Shown one piece after another: positions 54,046-63,021 of a stretch of DNA of 64,000 nt. The notes under the pieces were generated by a model that did not search any database, was not told where the DNA came from, and saw nothing but the letters and a program-made list of their open reading frames with translations. Made by a program: the position numbers and the translations under genes. This DNA is from Oceanimonas marisflavi (lineage in GTDB: Bacteria; Pseudomonadota; Gammaproteobacteria; Enterobacterales; Aeromonadaceae). How positions within the stretch are numbered: the first letter of the stretch is position 1; the number at the start of each line of letters is the position of its first letter. The DNA lies in assembly GCF_003049725.1 (NCBI RefSeq), contig NZ_QAGM01000006.1, positions 95,056 through 159,055 on the forward strand, written 5' to 3'.

Positions 54046-54750
54046 CTAGTGACTGACCTGAGCCAGTTGATACGTCATTTTGCTGAGGGTGGCGGTTACC
54101 GCCAGCTGACGGTTTTCCTCGTGGCTTATCTGCACCAGCAGGTAGTCGAGCTCCGGCGCCACCCAGAAGCGGGTCTTGCGCTTGCTGTCGCCCCGGTCCC
54201 GCTCCACGATCAGGGTATCCAGGGTACCGATACCGGTACGCAGCGCCTCGGTTCCCACCACCTTGAACGGGGTGTCCTTGATTTCACCATCGCGGATCAC
54301 CCTGTAGTCAAAACCCTGCTTGCCGGCCATCAGGTCACAGCGGGCCTCAAAAAAGAAGCTGACCGGATCAAACACCCCACCTTCCGCCGACAGCAGCTTG
54401 TCGCCGTCCTTGTCCTGATACAGCACCATGTCGGTGCCCTGATCAAACACCAGCCGCTCTTCCCGGGTGATCCCCAGGGTCTTGGCCTTGTAACTGAAGG
54501 TGTCGGGACGGGCGGTGCAGTCCTGCCAGGCAAAACTGGCCTTTTGATCCACATCCAGCAACCAGTGCCGCAGGGAGAAATGCACATGATACCGATCCCG
54601 GTTGCGGTCAATGGTCAGGGTATTCACCCCCCGGGTGGGATCGCCGTTGAGTATGACCGAAAACTCGGCGCGCAGCTGCTCGATATCCCGCGCAGCGGCA
54701 GACGTTGCCATCATCAGGCCGGCAAGCGCCAGCAGGCATTTTTGCAACAT
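54046..54750 (-). CDS. DUF3108 periplasmic protein
   Basis: Exported protein of 234 residues with a signal peptide (LLALAGLMMATSAAA) and a beta-rich body: LRAEFSVILNGDPTRGVNTLTIDR, DQKASFAWQDCTARPDTFSYKAKTLG, DPVSFFFEARCDLMAGKQGFDYRVIRDGEI, and VERDRGDSKRKTRFWVAPELDYLLVQISHEE, which is characteristic of DUF3108. Function unknown. AGAGGAAC precedes the ATG. It lies 12 bases after the MFS gene and 18 before the CbiM-like gene, all on the minus strand. Confidence 0.85.
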   Translation of the reverse strand: MLQKCLLALAGLMMATSAAARDIEQLRAEFSVILNGDPTRGVNTLTIDRNRDRYHVHFSLRHWLLDVDQKASFAWQDCTARPDTFSYKAKTLGITREERLVFDQGTDMVLYQDKDGDKLLSAEGGVFDPVSFFFEARCDLMAGKQGFDYRVIRDGEIKDTPFKVVGTEALRTGIGTLDTLIVERDRGDSKRKTRFWVAPELDYLLVQISHEENRQLAVTATLSKMTYQLAQVSH

Positions 54751-54761
54751 GTTTGTTCCTC

Positions 54762-56075
54762 TTATGAGTTGGCCTGAGCGTCAGGCAGGCCCTGTGCCAA
54801 CCATACACCAAGAAGGGTCAGCACAGAAAACACCAAGATCACCGCCAGCCCCGACAACAGCGCCAGCAGCATGCTCAGCGCTCCCGCCACCAGCAACAGA
54901 ATTCCCATCAGGGTATTGCTCACCGCCACATAGTCGGTGCGCTTGTCCCCCCCGGCCAGATCCACCAGAAACGTCTTGCGTCCTACCCGAACACCGGCGT
55001 GGGCCAGACTGAGAATAAAAATCACCACGGCAAAATAGCCCGCCGGCGCCGTGCCCCCCATGCCCAGATGCAGCCATACCACCAGCCCCAGCAGGGCGGC
55101 AATCACACCGGCCAGCTGCATCACGCGCCGGGACGACACATCCGCCAGCCGGCCCCAGACCCAGCTGCTGGCAAACTGCGCCAGCCCCTGAGCGATCACC
55201 AGACCACCCAGCACCTGCAGGCCGCCATTATATTCCCGGGCAAGCAACACATAGTATGGCGTTACCAGGGCGGTGGACATCAGCAGGGTCCGCACCAGCA
55301 GAAAGCGCCTAAAGGCGGCATCGCTCCGCACCAGCTTCAGGCTGTCAAGGGCATGGCGCCAGCCATTCACTCCCCCCTCGGTGGCGCCGGGATATTCCTG
55401 AATGTGCCGGTAACAGAGCATGCCCAGCATCCACACCAGCGCCGCCGCCAGCAGAATACACACATAGCCCCACAGCGGCAGGTCGCCCAGCACGCTCAGC
55501 AACAGGCCAAACAGCAGGCCCACTCCGCCCGCCAGACTGGCGCCGGTGCCGGTTACCCTGCCCCGCTCGTTTTTGGGAATGGTCTTGCCGAGCACGTCCT
55601 TGGCGGCAATGGAGCACAGCCCGCGGGACAGGCTCATCAGCGCCAGCAATATCAGCAGCAACACGCCGGCGAACCAGCCCGAGCCAAGCAATGCCGCCAG
55701 TGCCATCAGCACCAGACAAATGGCCTGCAATCCGGCCCCCCACAGCCAGGCGCCCTTGCGCAGCGGCATTTGCCGCACCCGGGCGCCCAGAAACAACTGG
55801 GGTAACATGGAGCCGCTTTCCCGTATCGGCACCAGCCAGCCAATCAGCCACACCGGAGCCCCCACCGCCTGAAGCAGCCAGGGCAATACGGTTTTGGCAT
55901 TCACCATCAATTCGGCCAGCGCCGTGGCCAGTTGTGCCAGAATAAGCCAGCGCCGGTTGCCGGCCACCTGCCGGCAGGCCTCATCGGGAATGTCCTTGCA
56001 GACGCGGGCGTCTTCGTCGTGGTTCAGCAGGCCCGCCATCAGGCCATGCCTTTTCTGGGATTCATTGCCAAACAT
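54762..56075 (-). CDS. MFS transporter
   Basis: Major facilitator protein of 437 residues with about 12 hydrophobic segments after a polar N-terminal region of 40 residues (MFGNESQKRHGLMAGLLNHDEDARVCKDIPDEACRQVAGNRR contains two Cys). Loop motifs: ARVRQMPLRKGAWLWG, KDVLGKTIPKNERGRVTGTGASLAGG and GRLADVSSRRVMQLAG. Substrate not recognisable. First gene of a minus-strand run MFS, DUF3108, CbiM-like. Confidence 0.85.
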   Translation of the reverse strand: MFGNESQKRHGLMAGLLNHDEDARVCKDIPDEACRQVAGNRRWLILAQLATALAELMVNAKTVLPWLLQAVGAPVWLIGWLVPIRESGSMLPQLFLGARVRQMPLRKGAWLWGAGLQAICLVLMALAALLGSGWFAGVLLLILLALMSLSRGLCSIAAKDVLGKTIPKNERGRVTGTGASLAGGVGLLFGLLLSVLGDLPLWGYVCILLAAALVWMLGMLCYRHIQEYPGATEGGVNGWRHALDSLKLVRSDAAFRRFLLVRTLLMSTALVTPYYVLLAREYNGGLQVLGGLVIAQGLAQFASSWVWGRLADVSSRRVMQLAGVIAALLGLVVWLHLGMGGTAPAGYFAVVIFILSLAHAGVRVGRKTFLVDLAGGDKRTDYVAVSNTLMGILLLVAGALSMLLALLSGLAVILVFSVLTLLGVWLAQGLPDAQANS

Positions 56076-56205
56076 CCTTCAGCTCGTTTTGTTGGATCAC
56101 GAAAATGGGGCCGGAGAGTTCTCAGCCGTGCTGCAAACCCCTATCATACAATTAATCATGGAATCAGTTTCCATTGAATACTTTCCCCGACACAAGGATC
56201 GCACC

Positions 56206-56844
56206 ATGGACGCGGCTTACAGCATTATTATTGCCGATGACCACCCCCTGTTTCGCAATGCCCTGCATCAGGCCGTTCAGCTGGCGGTGCAAGGTGCCCG
56301 TTTGCAGGAAGTAGACAGTATCGACAATTTGATGCAACTGTTGTCGGAAACGGACGAAGTCGACCTGCTGTTGCTGGATCTGAAAATGCCCGGCGCCAGC
56401 GGCTTTTCCGGCCTGACCCGGCTGCGCGCCCTGTACCCGGCGCTGCCGGTGGTGGTAGTGTCCGCCAGTGAAGAGCCGGCGGTGGTGCAGCAGGCCATGC
56501 GCCTGGGCGCAGTAGGCTTTATTCCCAAGTCGGCGCCCATGGCTACCCTGGTCAGCGCCCTCAATACCGTGCTGGAAGGGGATGGCTGGTTTCCGGAAGA
56601 CATCAGCCTGGACGATGCGCCCGAAGACGACATGGCCGAGCGGTTGTCGAGCCTGACCCCCCAGCAGTTCAAGGTGCTCACCATGCTGTCGGAAGGCAAG
56701 CTCAACAAGCAGATTGCCTATGAGCTGGAGGTGTCGGAAGCCACCATCAAGGCCCATGTCACCGCCATTTTCCGCAAGCTGGGAGTGAAAAACCGTACCC
56801 AGGCGGTGATCGCCCTGTCGCAGCTGGAAGGCGGGGAGTTCTGA
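56206..56844 (+). CDS. crbR: LuxR/NarL-type response regulator, CrbR-like
   Basis: Response regulator of 212 residues. Receiver domain (about 1-125): IIIADDHPLFRNAL, phospho-Asp in LLLLDLKMPGASG, switch Ser/Lys in VVVSASEEP and GFIPKSAP. LuxR helix-turn-helix (about 145-205): LTPQQFKVLTMLSEGKLNKQIAYELEVSEATIKAHVTAIFRKLGVKNRTQAV. The ATG at 56206 follows AAGGAT; an ATG at 56160 is also in frame. The convergent neighbour is a CrbS/CbrA-type kinase, so the pair probably corresponds to the CrbS-CrbR system that controls acetyl-CoA synthetase (acetate switch) in Vibrio. Confidence 0.88.
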   Translation: MDAAYSIIIADDHPLFRNALHQAVQLAVQGARLQEVDSIDNLMQLLSETDEVDLLLLDLKMPGASGFSGLTRLRALYPALPVVVVSASEEPAVVQQAMRLGAVGFIPKSAPMATLVSALNTVLEGDGWFPEDISLDDAPEDDMAERLSSLTPQQFKVLTMLSEGKLNKQIAYELEVSEATIKAHVTAIFRKLGVKNRTQAVIALSQLEGGEF

Positions 56845-56848
56845 ACGG

Positions 56849-56876
56849 CGGGAATGGGAACTCGGGACTTGGGGAT
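56849..56876. repeat. G-rich heptamer tract after crbR
   Basis: CGGGAAT, GGGAACT, CGGGACT, TGGGGAT in phase, four bases after the crbR stop, G-rich on the sense strand. Confidence 0.7.
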
Positions 56877-56885
56877 CGGCGTCAT

Positions 56886-56974
56886 GTAGGCGCCGCTTTA
56901 GCCGGCGCAAGCTCGCAGACAACGAGACATTCAAAGCCTGTTGCACAGGCTCTGCCAGCTAAAGCGGCAGCTAC
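56886..56974. repeat. composite palindromic repeat (BIME-like), copy E
   Basis: GTAG + GCGCCG-CTTTAG-CCGGCGC, linker with CGCAGA and ATTCAAAGCC, hairpin GCCTGT-TGC-ACAGGC, then CTGCCAG-CTAAAG-CGGCAG + CTAC. Between the convergent crbR and crbS genes, flanked on both sides by heptamer tracts. Confidence 0.78.
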
Positions 56975-56979
56975 ATACC

Positions 56980-57007
56980 AATCCCTATTCCCCAGTCCCT
57001 AATCCCG
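56980..57007. repeat. heptamer tract (C-rich on + strand) after crbS
   Basis: AATCCCT, ATTCCCC, AGTCCCT, AATCCCG in phase; it ends two bases before the stop of the minus-strand kinase gene, so G-rich in the sense direction. Confidence 0.7.
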
Positions 57008-57009
57008 CC

Positions 57010-60000
57010 CTATTCCCCGCTTTTCACCAGATGCTGCAGCAGCGCCCTTAACTTGAGCGGCTTGACCGGCTTGCTGAGGTAACCGAGATCCAGCAGCTGC
57101 AGCAGCTGCTGCAGTTCGGGCTGGCGATCGGCGCTGATCACCACCGCCGGCATATGGCCAAACTCCAGCCGCAGCATATTGATCACCGACACCCCGGTTT
57201 CATCATCGTCCAGATGGTAGTCCGACAGTATCACCTGGGGTTCAAACCCCTCCCGGCACAGGCTTCTGGCTTCGTCGCCGCTGCCGGCAAGCCGCACCTT
57301 GCAGCCCCAGCAACCCAGCAGGCTGTCCATGGCGGTCAGAATATCGGCTTCATTATCGATACAGAGTATTCTGAGGCCCGCCAGCCGGTTGCCTCCCCCG
57401 GCCACCGCCGCGGGAGCCGGCACCATCATCCCCGGCAACTGACGCGAACGCGGCAGGGTCACGCTGAACACAGAGCCCCGGCCCTCGACCGAACGCACGC
57501 CCAGCCGGTGTTCCAGAATGCCCGCCAGTCCCTGAGCGATGGCCAGCCCCAGTCCCAGCCCCTGCTGGTGGCGCTGCCCCGGCTCCAGCCGGGTGAACTC
57601 GTCAAAAATCACATCCAGCTTGTCGGCGGGAATACCGGGGCCGTTGTCCCACACCTCAATACGCACGCCTTCACCGGCACGGCGCAGACCCAGCACAATA
57701 TGGCCACCTGGGCTGTAGCGCAGGGCATTGGTGAGAAAATTCTGCAATATGCGCCGCAACAGGCGGGGATCGCTGTGCACTCCCAGCCGGCTGCTGACCA
57801 CGCTAAACTCACCGCCCTGCTGTTCGGCCAGTACGCTGAACTCGGCCTTCAGGGTATCGAACAGCTCCTTGATGGCAAAATCCTGTGGCCTGGCGGTGAG
57901 TTTTCCCGACTCCAGCCGGGACATGTCGAGCAGATCCCCGATCAGCTCTTCTGCCGCCGTCAGCGAGCGGTCGATATGCCCGGCCAGCCGCCGGCTTTCG
58001 TCATCGCCGGAGGTTTCCAGCCAGGACGAGGCGAACAGCCTGGCGGCGTTCAGCGGCTGCATCAGATCGTGGCTGACCGCCGCCAGAAACCGGCTTTTTG
58101 AAGCATTGGCCAGCTCCGCCTGACGGTTGGCCGCCAGCAGCTGTTCGTTCACCGCCGACAGCTCGTGCGTACGCTCCGCCACCCGCTGTTCCAGCATGAC
58201 ATTGGCGTCCTTCAGCACCTGCTCGGCCTGGCGAAAGGTGGTGATATCGTTGAAGGTCATCACAAAGCCGCCGCCGGGCATGGGATTGCCCTGCATTTCG
58301 ATCACCCGGCCGTCGGGGCGGGTGCGGGACGACACATGGCGGCTGCCCGCCTTCATATAGGCCACTCTGCGGGTCACATGCTGCTCGACGTTGCCGGGGC
58401 CACACAGGCCCTGCCCGGCATTGTGACGAATAATGTCGGCAATGGGCCGGCCCACGCGGATCAGCCCGGGAGGATAGTGGAACAGCTCCAGATAGCGCCG
58501 GTTCCAGGCCACCAGCCGCAGCTCCTTGTCCACCACCGAAATCCCCAGGCTGATGTGCTCGATGGCGCCCTGCAGCAGGCCCCGGTTAAAACGGAACACA
58601 TCGCCGGCTTCGTCCACTATGGTGGCCAGCTCGTCCAGCTCCATGGAGCGCCCCTGCACCGCCGACGCCAGCACCAGCCGCGCCGACGAGGTACCAAACA
58701 CCCCCGCCAGCACCCGCTCGGTATGGCGGATCAGGCTGGCCGGCGCCTGCATGCTGCCTTCCAGGGTGCCCTGTTCACTGGCATAGCGGGCAAAGGCCCG
58801 CCGCACTCTGGGCTCGCCCACAAAGCGCGCCGCCAGCTGCTCCAGCTCCCGTACCGTCACCTTGGCCCGGTACACGTCGCCGTCGTCCTTGTGCTGGCGG
58901 CCCACAAAGGCCGCGGCCTGAAAGCGCTCACTGACCGAGGGCACCGACAGCCAGGAGCCCAGCAGGTAACCCGCCAGGTTGCACCCCAGGCTGAGCAGAA
59001 TGCCCCAGGTCACCGGGCTCATCTCGGCCAGCCAGCCCAGGGCCGGTGGCGTCAGCAGCCAGAGCACCACGTTGGTGCTGGCGTCCCCGGCAAAGAGCCC
59101 GGTTTCCGCCATCAGGTTAAGCAGCCACATCAGCATGCCCAGGCTCAGCCCCCAGTAGGCACCGCGCCGGTTGCCACCACGCCACAGCAGCCCCAGCACC
59201 AGGGGCGGTGCAAACTGGGCGATGGCGGCAAAGCTGAGGTAGCCGATACGCGACAGGGTGCTGATGTCCCCCAGCCATAAAAACACCAGCCAGGCAGACG
59301 CCATGATCACCACAATGGCGGTACGGCGCACATTGAGCAGCAGCTGGGCCACGTCTTCAAAACCGACCCCCTGCAGCTGGCGCCGGCGCAATATCATGGG
59401 CAGCACCAGATCGTTGCTGATCATGATCGCCAGCGCGATGGTGGAGATAATCATCATGCCGGTGGCGGCCGAGGCCCCGCCGATAAAGGCCAGCATGGCC
59501 AGATTGGGGTGACCCAGATTCAGGGGCAGGCTGATCACATAGGTATCGGGAGAAGTGTCCGCCGACAGCCACTGCTGGCCCGCCAGCGCCAGCGGCAGCA
59601 CCAGCAGCCCGAACAGCAGCAGATATACCGGAAAAATGCGCCGGGCCCAGCGCAAATCCGCCGGACTGTGATGCTCCACCACGGCCACATGAAACTGGCG
59701 CGGCAGACAGATAATGGCACTCATCGACAGCAGGGTATACACACCGATATCGAGCAGATGGCCGCCGCTGACCACACTCAGAGAAGCAATAAAGTCTTCG
59801 GTGATCATCACCCGCTGCTGGTTGGGAAAGGCCAGCACCAGCCAGAGCGCAAAGCCCCCCACCACAATAAAGGCCACCAGCTTGACCACCGACTCGGCGG
59901 CAATGGCCAGGATCACCCCGCGCTGATGCTCGGTGGCGTCGATATGACGGGTGCCGAACAGCAGAATAAACAGGGTGAACAGCAGGGTCACCATCAGCGC

Positions 60001-60483
60001 CACTTCCCCCGCATCCCGGCCGGCGCCGGCCACCACCTCCGGCGCCATCAGGTTCAGCCCCATCACAATGGCCTTGAGCTGCAGTGCGATATAGGGCAGG
60101 ACGCCGACAATGGCGATCAGGGTAATAAACACCGCCAGCCGCTGGGACTTGCCGTAACGGGCGGCAATAAAGTCGGCAATGGAGGTAATGTGCTCGCGTT
60201 TGGCCACCTCGATCAGCCGGGCAATAAAGCGCCCACCCAGGGTGAACATGATAATGGGGCCGAGGTAAATGGTGAAAAAGGTCCAGCCGTCGGTGCTGGC
60301 CTGCCCTACCGTGCCAAAAAAGCTCCAGGAGGTGCAGTACACCGCCAGCGACAGGCTGTACAGCAGAGGGCGCAGCCGGCGCACCAGATGGCCCATGCGC
60401 GGACGATCCCCCAGCCAGGCCAGCAGGAACAAAATGCCCAGATAAACCAGGGCAATATTGATAACGGTCCAGCCCTGCATCAT
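57010..60483 (-). CDS. crbS: hybrid sensor histidine kinase with SLC5/SSS transporter domain, CrbS-like
   Basis: Membrane sensor kinase of about 1157 residues. Domains: sodium:solute symporter-like part of about 13 helices (1-540; GQASTDGWTFFTIYLGPIIMF, GGASAATGMMIISTIALAIMISNDLVLP), linker of STAC type, PAS domain (about 640-760; DKELRLVAWNRRYLELFHYPPG), coiled coil, HisKA (FLAAVSHDLMQPLNAARLF), HATPase (NFLTNALRYSPGG, DNGPGIP, GLGLGLAIA) and a C-terminal receiver (ILSDYHLDDDETG, LSKPVKP). This matches CrbS/CbrA kinases. The ATG overlaps the stop of the upstream MFS gene (ATGA). Convergent with crbR instead of co-transcribed. Confidence 0.92.
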   Translation of the reverse strand: MMQGWTVINIALVYLGILFLLAWLGDRPRMGHLVRRLRPLLYSLSLAVYCTSWSFFGTVGQASTDGWTFFTIYLGPIIMFTLGGRFIARLIEVAKREHITSIADFIAARYGKSQRLAVFITLIAIVGVLPYIALQLKAIVMGLNLMAPEVVAGAGRDAGEVALMVTLLFTLFILLFGTRHIDATEHQRGVILAIAAESVVKLVAFIVVGGFALWLVLAFPNQQRVMITEDFIASLSVVSGGHLLDIGVYTLLSMSAIICLPRQFHVAVVEHHSPADLRWARRIFPVYLLLFGLLVLPLALAGQQWLSADTSPDTYVISLPLNLGHPNLAMLAFIGGASAATGMMIISTIALAIMISNDLVLPMILRRRQLQGVGFEDVAQLLLNVRRTAIVVIMASAWLVFLWLGDISTLSRIGYLSFAAIAQFAPPLVLGLLWRGGNRRGAYWGLSLGMLMWLLNLMAETGLFAGDASTNVVLWLLTPPALGWLAEMSPVTWGILLSLGCNLAGYLLGSWLSVPSVSERFQAAAFVGRQHKDDGDVYRAKVTVRELEQLAARFVGEPRVRRAFARYASEQGTLEGSMQAPASLIRHTERVLAGVFGTSSARLVLASAVQGRSMELDELATIVDEAGDVFRFNRGLLQGAIEHISLGISVVDKELRLVAWNRRYLELFHYPPGLIRVGRPIADIIRHNAGQGLCGPGNVEQHVTRRVAYMKAGSRHVSSRTRPDGRVIEMQGNPMPGGGFVMTFNDITTFRQAEQVLKDANVMLEQRVAERTHELSAVNEQLLAANRQAELANASKSRFLAAVSHDLMQPLNAARLFASSWLETSGDDESRRLAGHIDRSLTAAEELIGDLLDMSRLESGKLTARPQDFAIKELFDTLKAEFSVLAEQQGGEFSVVSSRLGVHSDPRLLRRILQNFLTNALRYSPGGHIVLGLRRAGEGVRIEVWDNGPGIPADKLDVIFDEFTRLEPGQRHQQGLGLGLAIAQGLAGILEHRLGVRSVEGRGSVFSVTLPRSRQLPGMMVPAPAAVAGGGNRLAGLRILCIDNEADILTAMDSLLGCWGCKVRLAGSGDEARSLCREGFEPQVILSDYHLDDDETGVSVINMLRLEFGHMPAVVISADRQPELQQLLQLLDLGYLSKPVKPLKLRALLQHLVKSGE

Positions 60484-61631
60484 GCGCTGACCTGCTGCCG
60501 CTGCAGAGGGCTGGTCAGCAGCCAGGCCACCGGCAGCACCGCCAGCGCCATCAGCCAGAAGGTTTGCCCCTGCAGCCAAGGGTAAAGCAGCCCCGATGCC
60601 ATCAGCAACAGGCCCGGGGCCAGGCCGGACGACACCGCCGCATACAGGGCCTGGCCACCAAACACCGCCCGGCCGTCCAGCTCACTGCTGATATAACGCA
60701 CCGCGCCCAGATGAGTAAACCCGAAACTGCCGGCGTGCAGCACCTGGGCCAGTATCAGCCAGCCCGGCTCTGTGGTGGCGCCGAGCAACAGCCAGCGGCA
60801 CAGAGCGCAGATCATGCCGGCCATCAGCAAGGGCCTGGCCGTCAGGTGCCCCAGCCATCGCTTGTAAAACATAAACACCAGGATCTCCGCCAGCACTCCC
60901 AGCCCCCACAGATAACCGATGGTGCCGGCATCATAGCCCTGCTGCTGCCAGTAAAGAGAGCTGAAACCGTAATAAAAGGCGTGGCTGCCCTGCAACAGCG
61001 AAGTGACCAGCAAAAAGCGGCCCATGCCGGGCCGGCACAGCGCCTGCCACACCGAATCTCCCCGCTGTCCTGCTGCCGGCTCCGCCGGGCCCGGTACCAC
61101 CGGAAGCAGGGACAACAGCAGCAACAACACCAGCGACAAGACCATGGTGTGCAGAATCCACTGGCTGCCCAGCCGGGCACTCAGCTGCCCCACCAGCAGA
61201 CTGGCCACAATAAAGGCCGCCGAGCCCCACAGCCGCGCCCTGCCGTAATCCAGCTGCACCTGCACGATATAACGGCTGGCCAGGGCCTCTCCCGCCGGGA
61301 TCAGCGAGGAATAAACCAGATTGGCCAGCAGGGTCAGCACCAGCAGGCCCAGGCTGGTCTGCCAGCCGTAAAAGGCGCCGAACACCAGCAGGCTGAGCAG
61401 CCCGAGCCAGCGGATGGCCGGCAACAGGTGCCCGGCGCTCCGCACCCGGCTCATAATGCCCAGATTGCCGACACAACGGGCCGCCATGCCCAGTCCCAGC
61501 AACAGGCCGATAAATTCCGCCTCGGCGCCGGCGCCCTGAAGCCACAGCGACCAGAACGGCAAAAAGGTGCCAAAGCCGAAAAAATAGACGGCAAAAAACA
61601 ATGAAAGCCAGCGTGCGGGCGTCATGTTCAT
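60480..61631 (-). CDS. MFS transporter, HcaT-like (3-phenylpropionate type)
   Basis: Twelve-helix MFS protein of 383 residues of the MFS_1-like group (HcaT, LacY-related). Segments: ARWLSLFFAVYFFGFGTFLPFWSLWLQGAG, IGLLLGLGMAARCVGNLGIM, LDYGRARLWGSAAFIVASLLVGQL, LLQGSHAFYYGFSSLYWQQQGYDAGTIGYLWGLGVLAEILVF and LILAQVLHAGSFGFTHLGAVRYI. These correspond closely to E. coli HcaT; no hca catabolic genes are near, so the substrate is open. Its stop overlaps the crbS start by four bases, which couples the two genes. Confidence 0.85.
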   Translation of the reverse strand: MNMTPARWLSLFFAVYFFGFGTFLPFWSLWLQGAGAEAEFIGLLLGLGMAARCVGNLGIMSRVRSAGHLLPAIRWLGLLSLLVFGAFYGWQTSLGLLVLTLLANLVYSSLIPAGEALASRYIVQVQLDYGRARLWGSAAFIVASLLVGQLSARLGSQWILHTMVLSLVLLLLLSLLPVVPGPAEPAAGQRGDSVWQALCRPGMGRFLLVTSLLQGSHAFYYGFSSLYWQQQGYDAGTIGYLWGLGVLAEILVFMFYKRWLGHLTARPLLMAGMICALCRWLLLGATTEPGWLILAQVLHAGSFGFTHLGAVRYISSELDGRAVFGGQALYAAVSSGLAPGLLLMASGLLYPWLQGQTFWLMALAVLPVAWLLTSPLQRQQVSA

Positions 61632-61710
61632 TACGGTTTAAGGATGATGCCGGTTATCATAATCACTTTAGCGATGAATTGCTGTTATCCATTTGCGTCA
61701 AAGGTGAAGC

Positions 61711-62613
61711 ATGCGCCTGATTTTACTGTTGTTGTTCGCGACGATGCTGGCCGGCTGCCAGGCCCGGGCCGACCCGCCCGCCACCCTGTATGACTTTACC
61801 CTGCAGAACGACAGTGGCCAGACACTGACGCCACTCCAGGCTTCGGCACAACTGGAAAACGCCGATGTGATCATGGTGGGCGAGCTGCACGGTCATGTCG
61901 GCGTGCACCATTTTCAGGCCGGACTGCTGGCCGCCCTGCTGACACAACCCCGGCCGCTGGCCCTGGCCATGGAGCAGTTCAGCCGGGACAAACAGCAGGC
62001 CGTTGACGACTATCTGGCGGGAAAGCTCGGTGAGGATGCCTTTATCAAGCGGGCCGGTGCCTGGCCCCGTTACCGCAGCGACTACCGCCCTCTGGTGGAG
62101 CTGGCCAAAACCGCCGGCATTGAAGTGATTGCCGCCAACGCTCCCCGGCGCATCGTGCGCTGTGTGGGCAGCCAGGGGCCGGACTACCTGACCCGGCTGC
62201 CCGCCAGCCACCGTGCCTGGGTGGCCGAGCGGCTGACCCTGAATAACGACGCCTACAAGGCCCGCTTTATGGCCACCCGCTTTCACGGTCAGGCCCCCAC
62301 CGAAAACCAGTTTGCCGCCCAGACCAGCTGGGACGATACCATGGCCGAAAGCATTGAACGTTATCTGCAACAACATCCGAGCCACCGGGTAATGCTCACC
62401 GTGGGCCGCTTTCATATTGCCGAGGGTCTGGGTACGGCCCAGCGTCTGGCCTTGCGCAATCCGAAACTGAACATCACCCTGATTTACCCGGTGCTGCCCG
62501 GTGAGGACACGCCCCCGTCACCCTTGTGGAGACTGAATGTGCAGGCCCTGCCCGATGCCCGGCTGCACGACGAGCCCTTGCCCGCCATAGAGATGAGCGA
62601 ACCGGAGTGCTGA
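61711..62613 (+). CDS. ChaN family lipoprotein
   Basis: Lipoprotein of 300 residues; signal peptide with lipobox LAGC. ChaN-family motifs: VIMVGELHGHVGVHHFQAGLLAAL, ALAMEQFSRDKQQAVDDYLAG, YRPLVELAKTAGIEVIAANAPRRIVR, and the C-terminal LTVGRFHIAEGLGTAQRL (His). Campylobacter ChaN binds heme and is linked to iron uptake; here no iron genes are near, so the role is inferred from family only. Divergent from the MFS gene. Confidence 0.88.
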   Translation: MRLILLLLFATMLAGCQARADPPATLYDFTLQNDSGQTLTPLQASAQLENADVIMVGELHGHVGVHHFQAGLLAALLTQPRPLALAMEQFSRDKQQAVDDYLAGKLGEDAFIKRAGAWPRYRSDYRPLVELAKTAGIEVIAANAPRRIVRCVGSQGPDYLTRLPASHRAWVAERLTLNNDAYKARFMATRFHGQAPTENQFAAQTSWDDTMAESIERYLQQHPSHRVMLTVGRFHIAEGLGTAQRLALRNPKLNITLIYPVLPGEDTPPSPLWRLNVQALPDARLHDEPLPAIEMSEPEC

Positions 62614-62687
62614 AAGCCGTGCTTTCGTCCGGCGTCGCTTTCGGGCACAGTGATGTTTTTCTGTTTCAACCGTAACGAGTCAAATGA

Positions 62688-63020
62688 ATGAACGCGTACC
62701 TGCTGCTGATCCTGGCCATTGCCGCCGAAGTGGTCGCCACCTCGGCACTCAAGGCCTCGGCCGGTTTTACCCGCCCGGCGCCCTCTCTGCTGGTGGTCAC
62801 GGGCTACGGTCTGGCCTTCTGGCTGCTGGGGCTGGTGGTAAAAACCGTTCCTGTGGGCGTGGCCTATGCCATCTGGTCCGGCGCCGGCATCGTGCTGGTG
62901 ACCTTGCTGGCGATAGTGTTCTACCGCCAGATCCCGGATCTTCCGGCCCTGCTCGGCATGGGGCTGATCATCGCCGGCGTCGCTATCATTCAGTTATGGT
63001 CCAACAGCGGCGGACATTAA
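62688..63020 (+). CDS. SMR family multidrug efflux protein (EmrE-like)
   Basis: Four-helix small multidrug resistance protein of 110 residues. The essential Glu lies in the first helix (LLILAIAAEVVATSALKAS), followed by the typical GYGLAFWLLGLVVKTVPVGVAYAIWSGAGIVLV and GMGLIIAGVAIIQLWS. KTVPVGVAYAIWSG is typical of EmrE/QacE and not of the SugE/Gdx subgroup. Starts two bases before the ATG of nothing else; the next gene begins two bases after its stop. Confidence 0.92.
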   Translation: MNAYLLLILAIAAEVVATSALKASAGFTRPAPSLLVVTGYGLAFWLLGLVVKTVPVGVAYAIWSGAGIVLVTLLAIVFYRQIPDLPALLGMGLIIAGVAIIQLWSNSGGH

Positions 63021-63021
63021 G

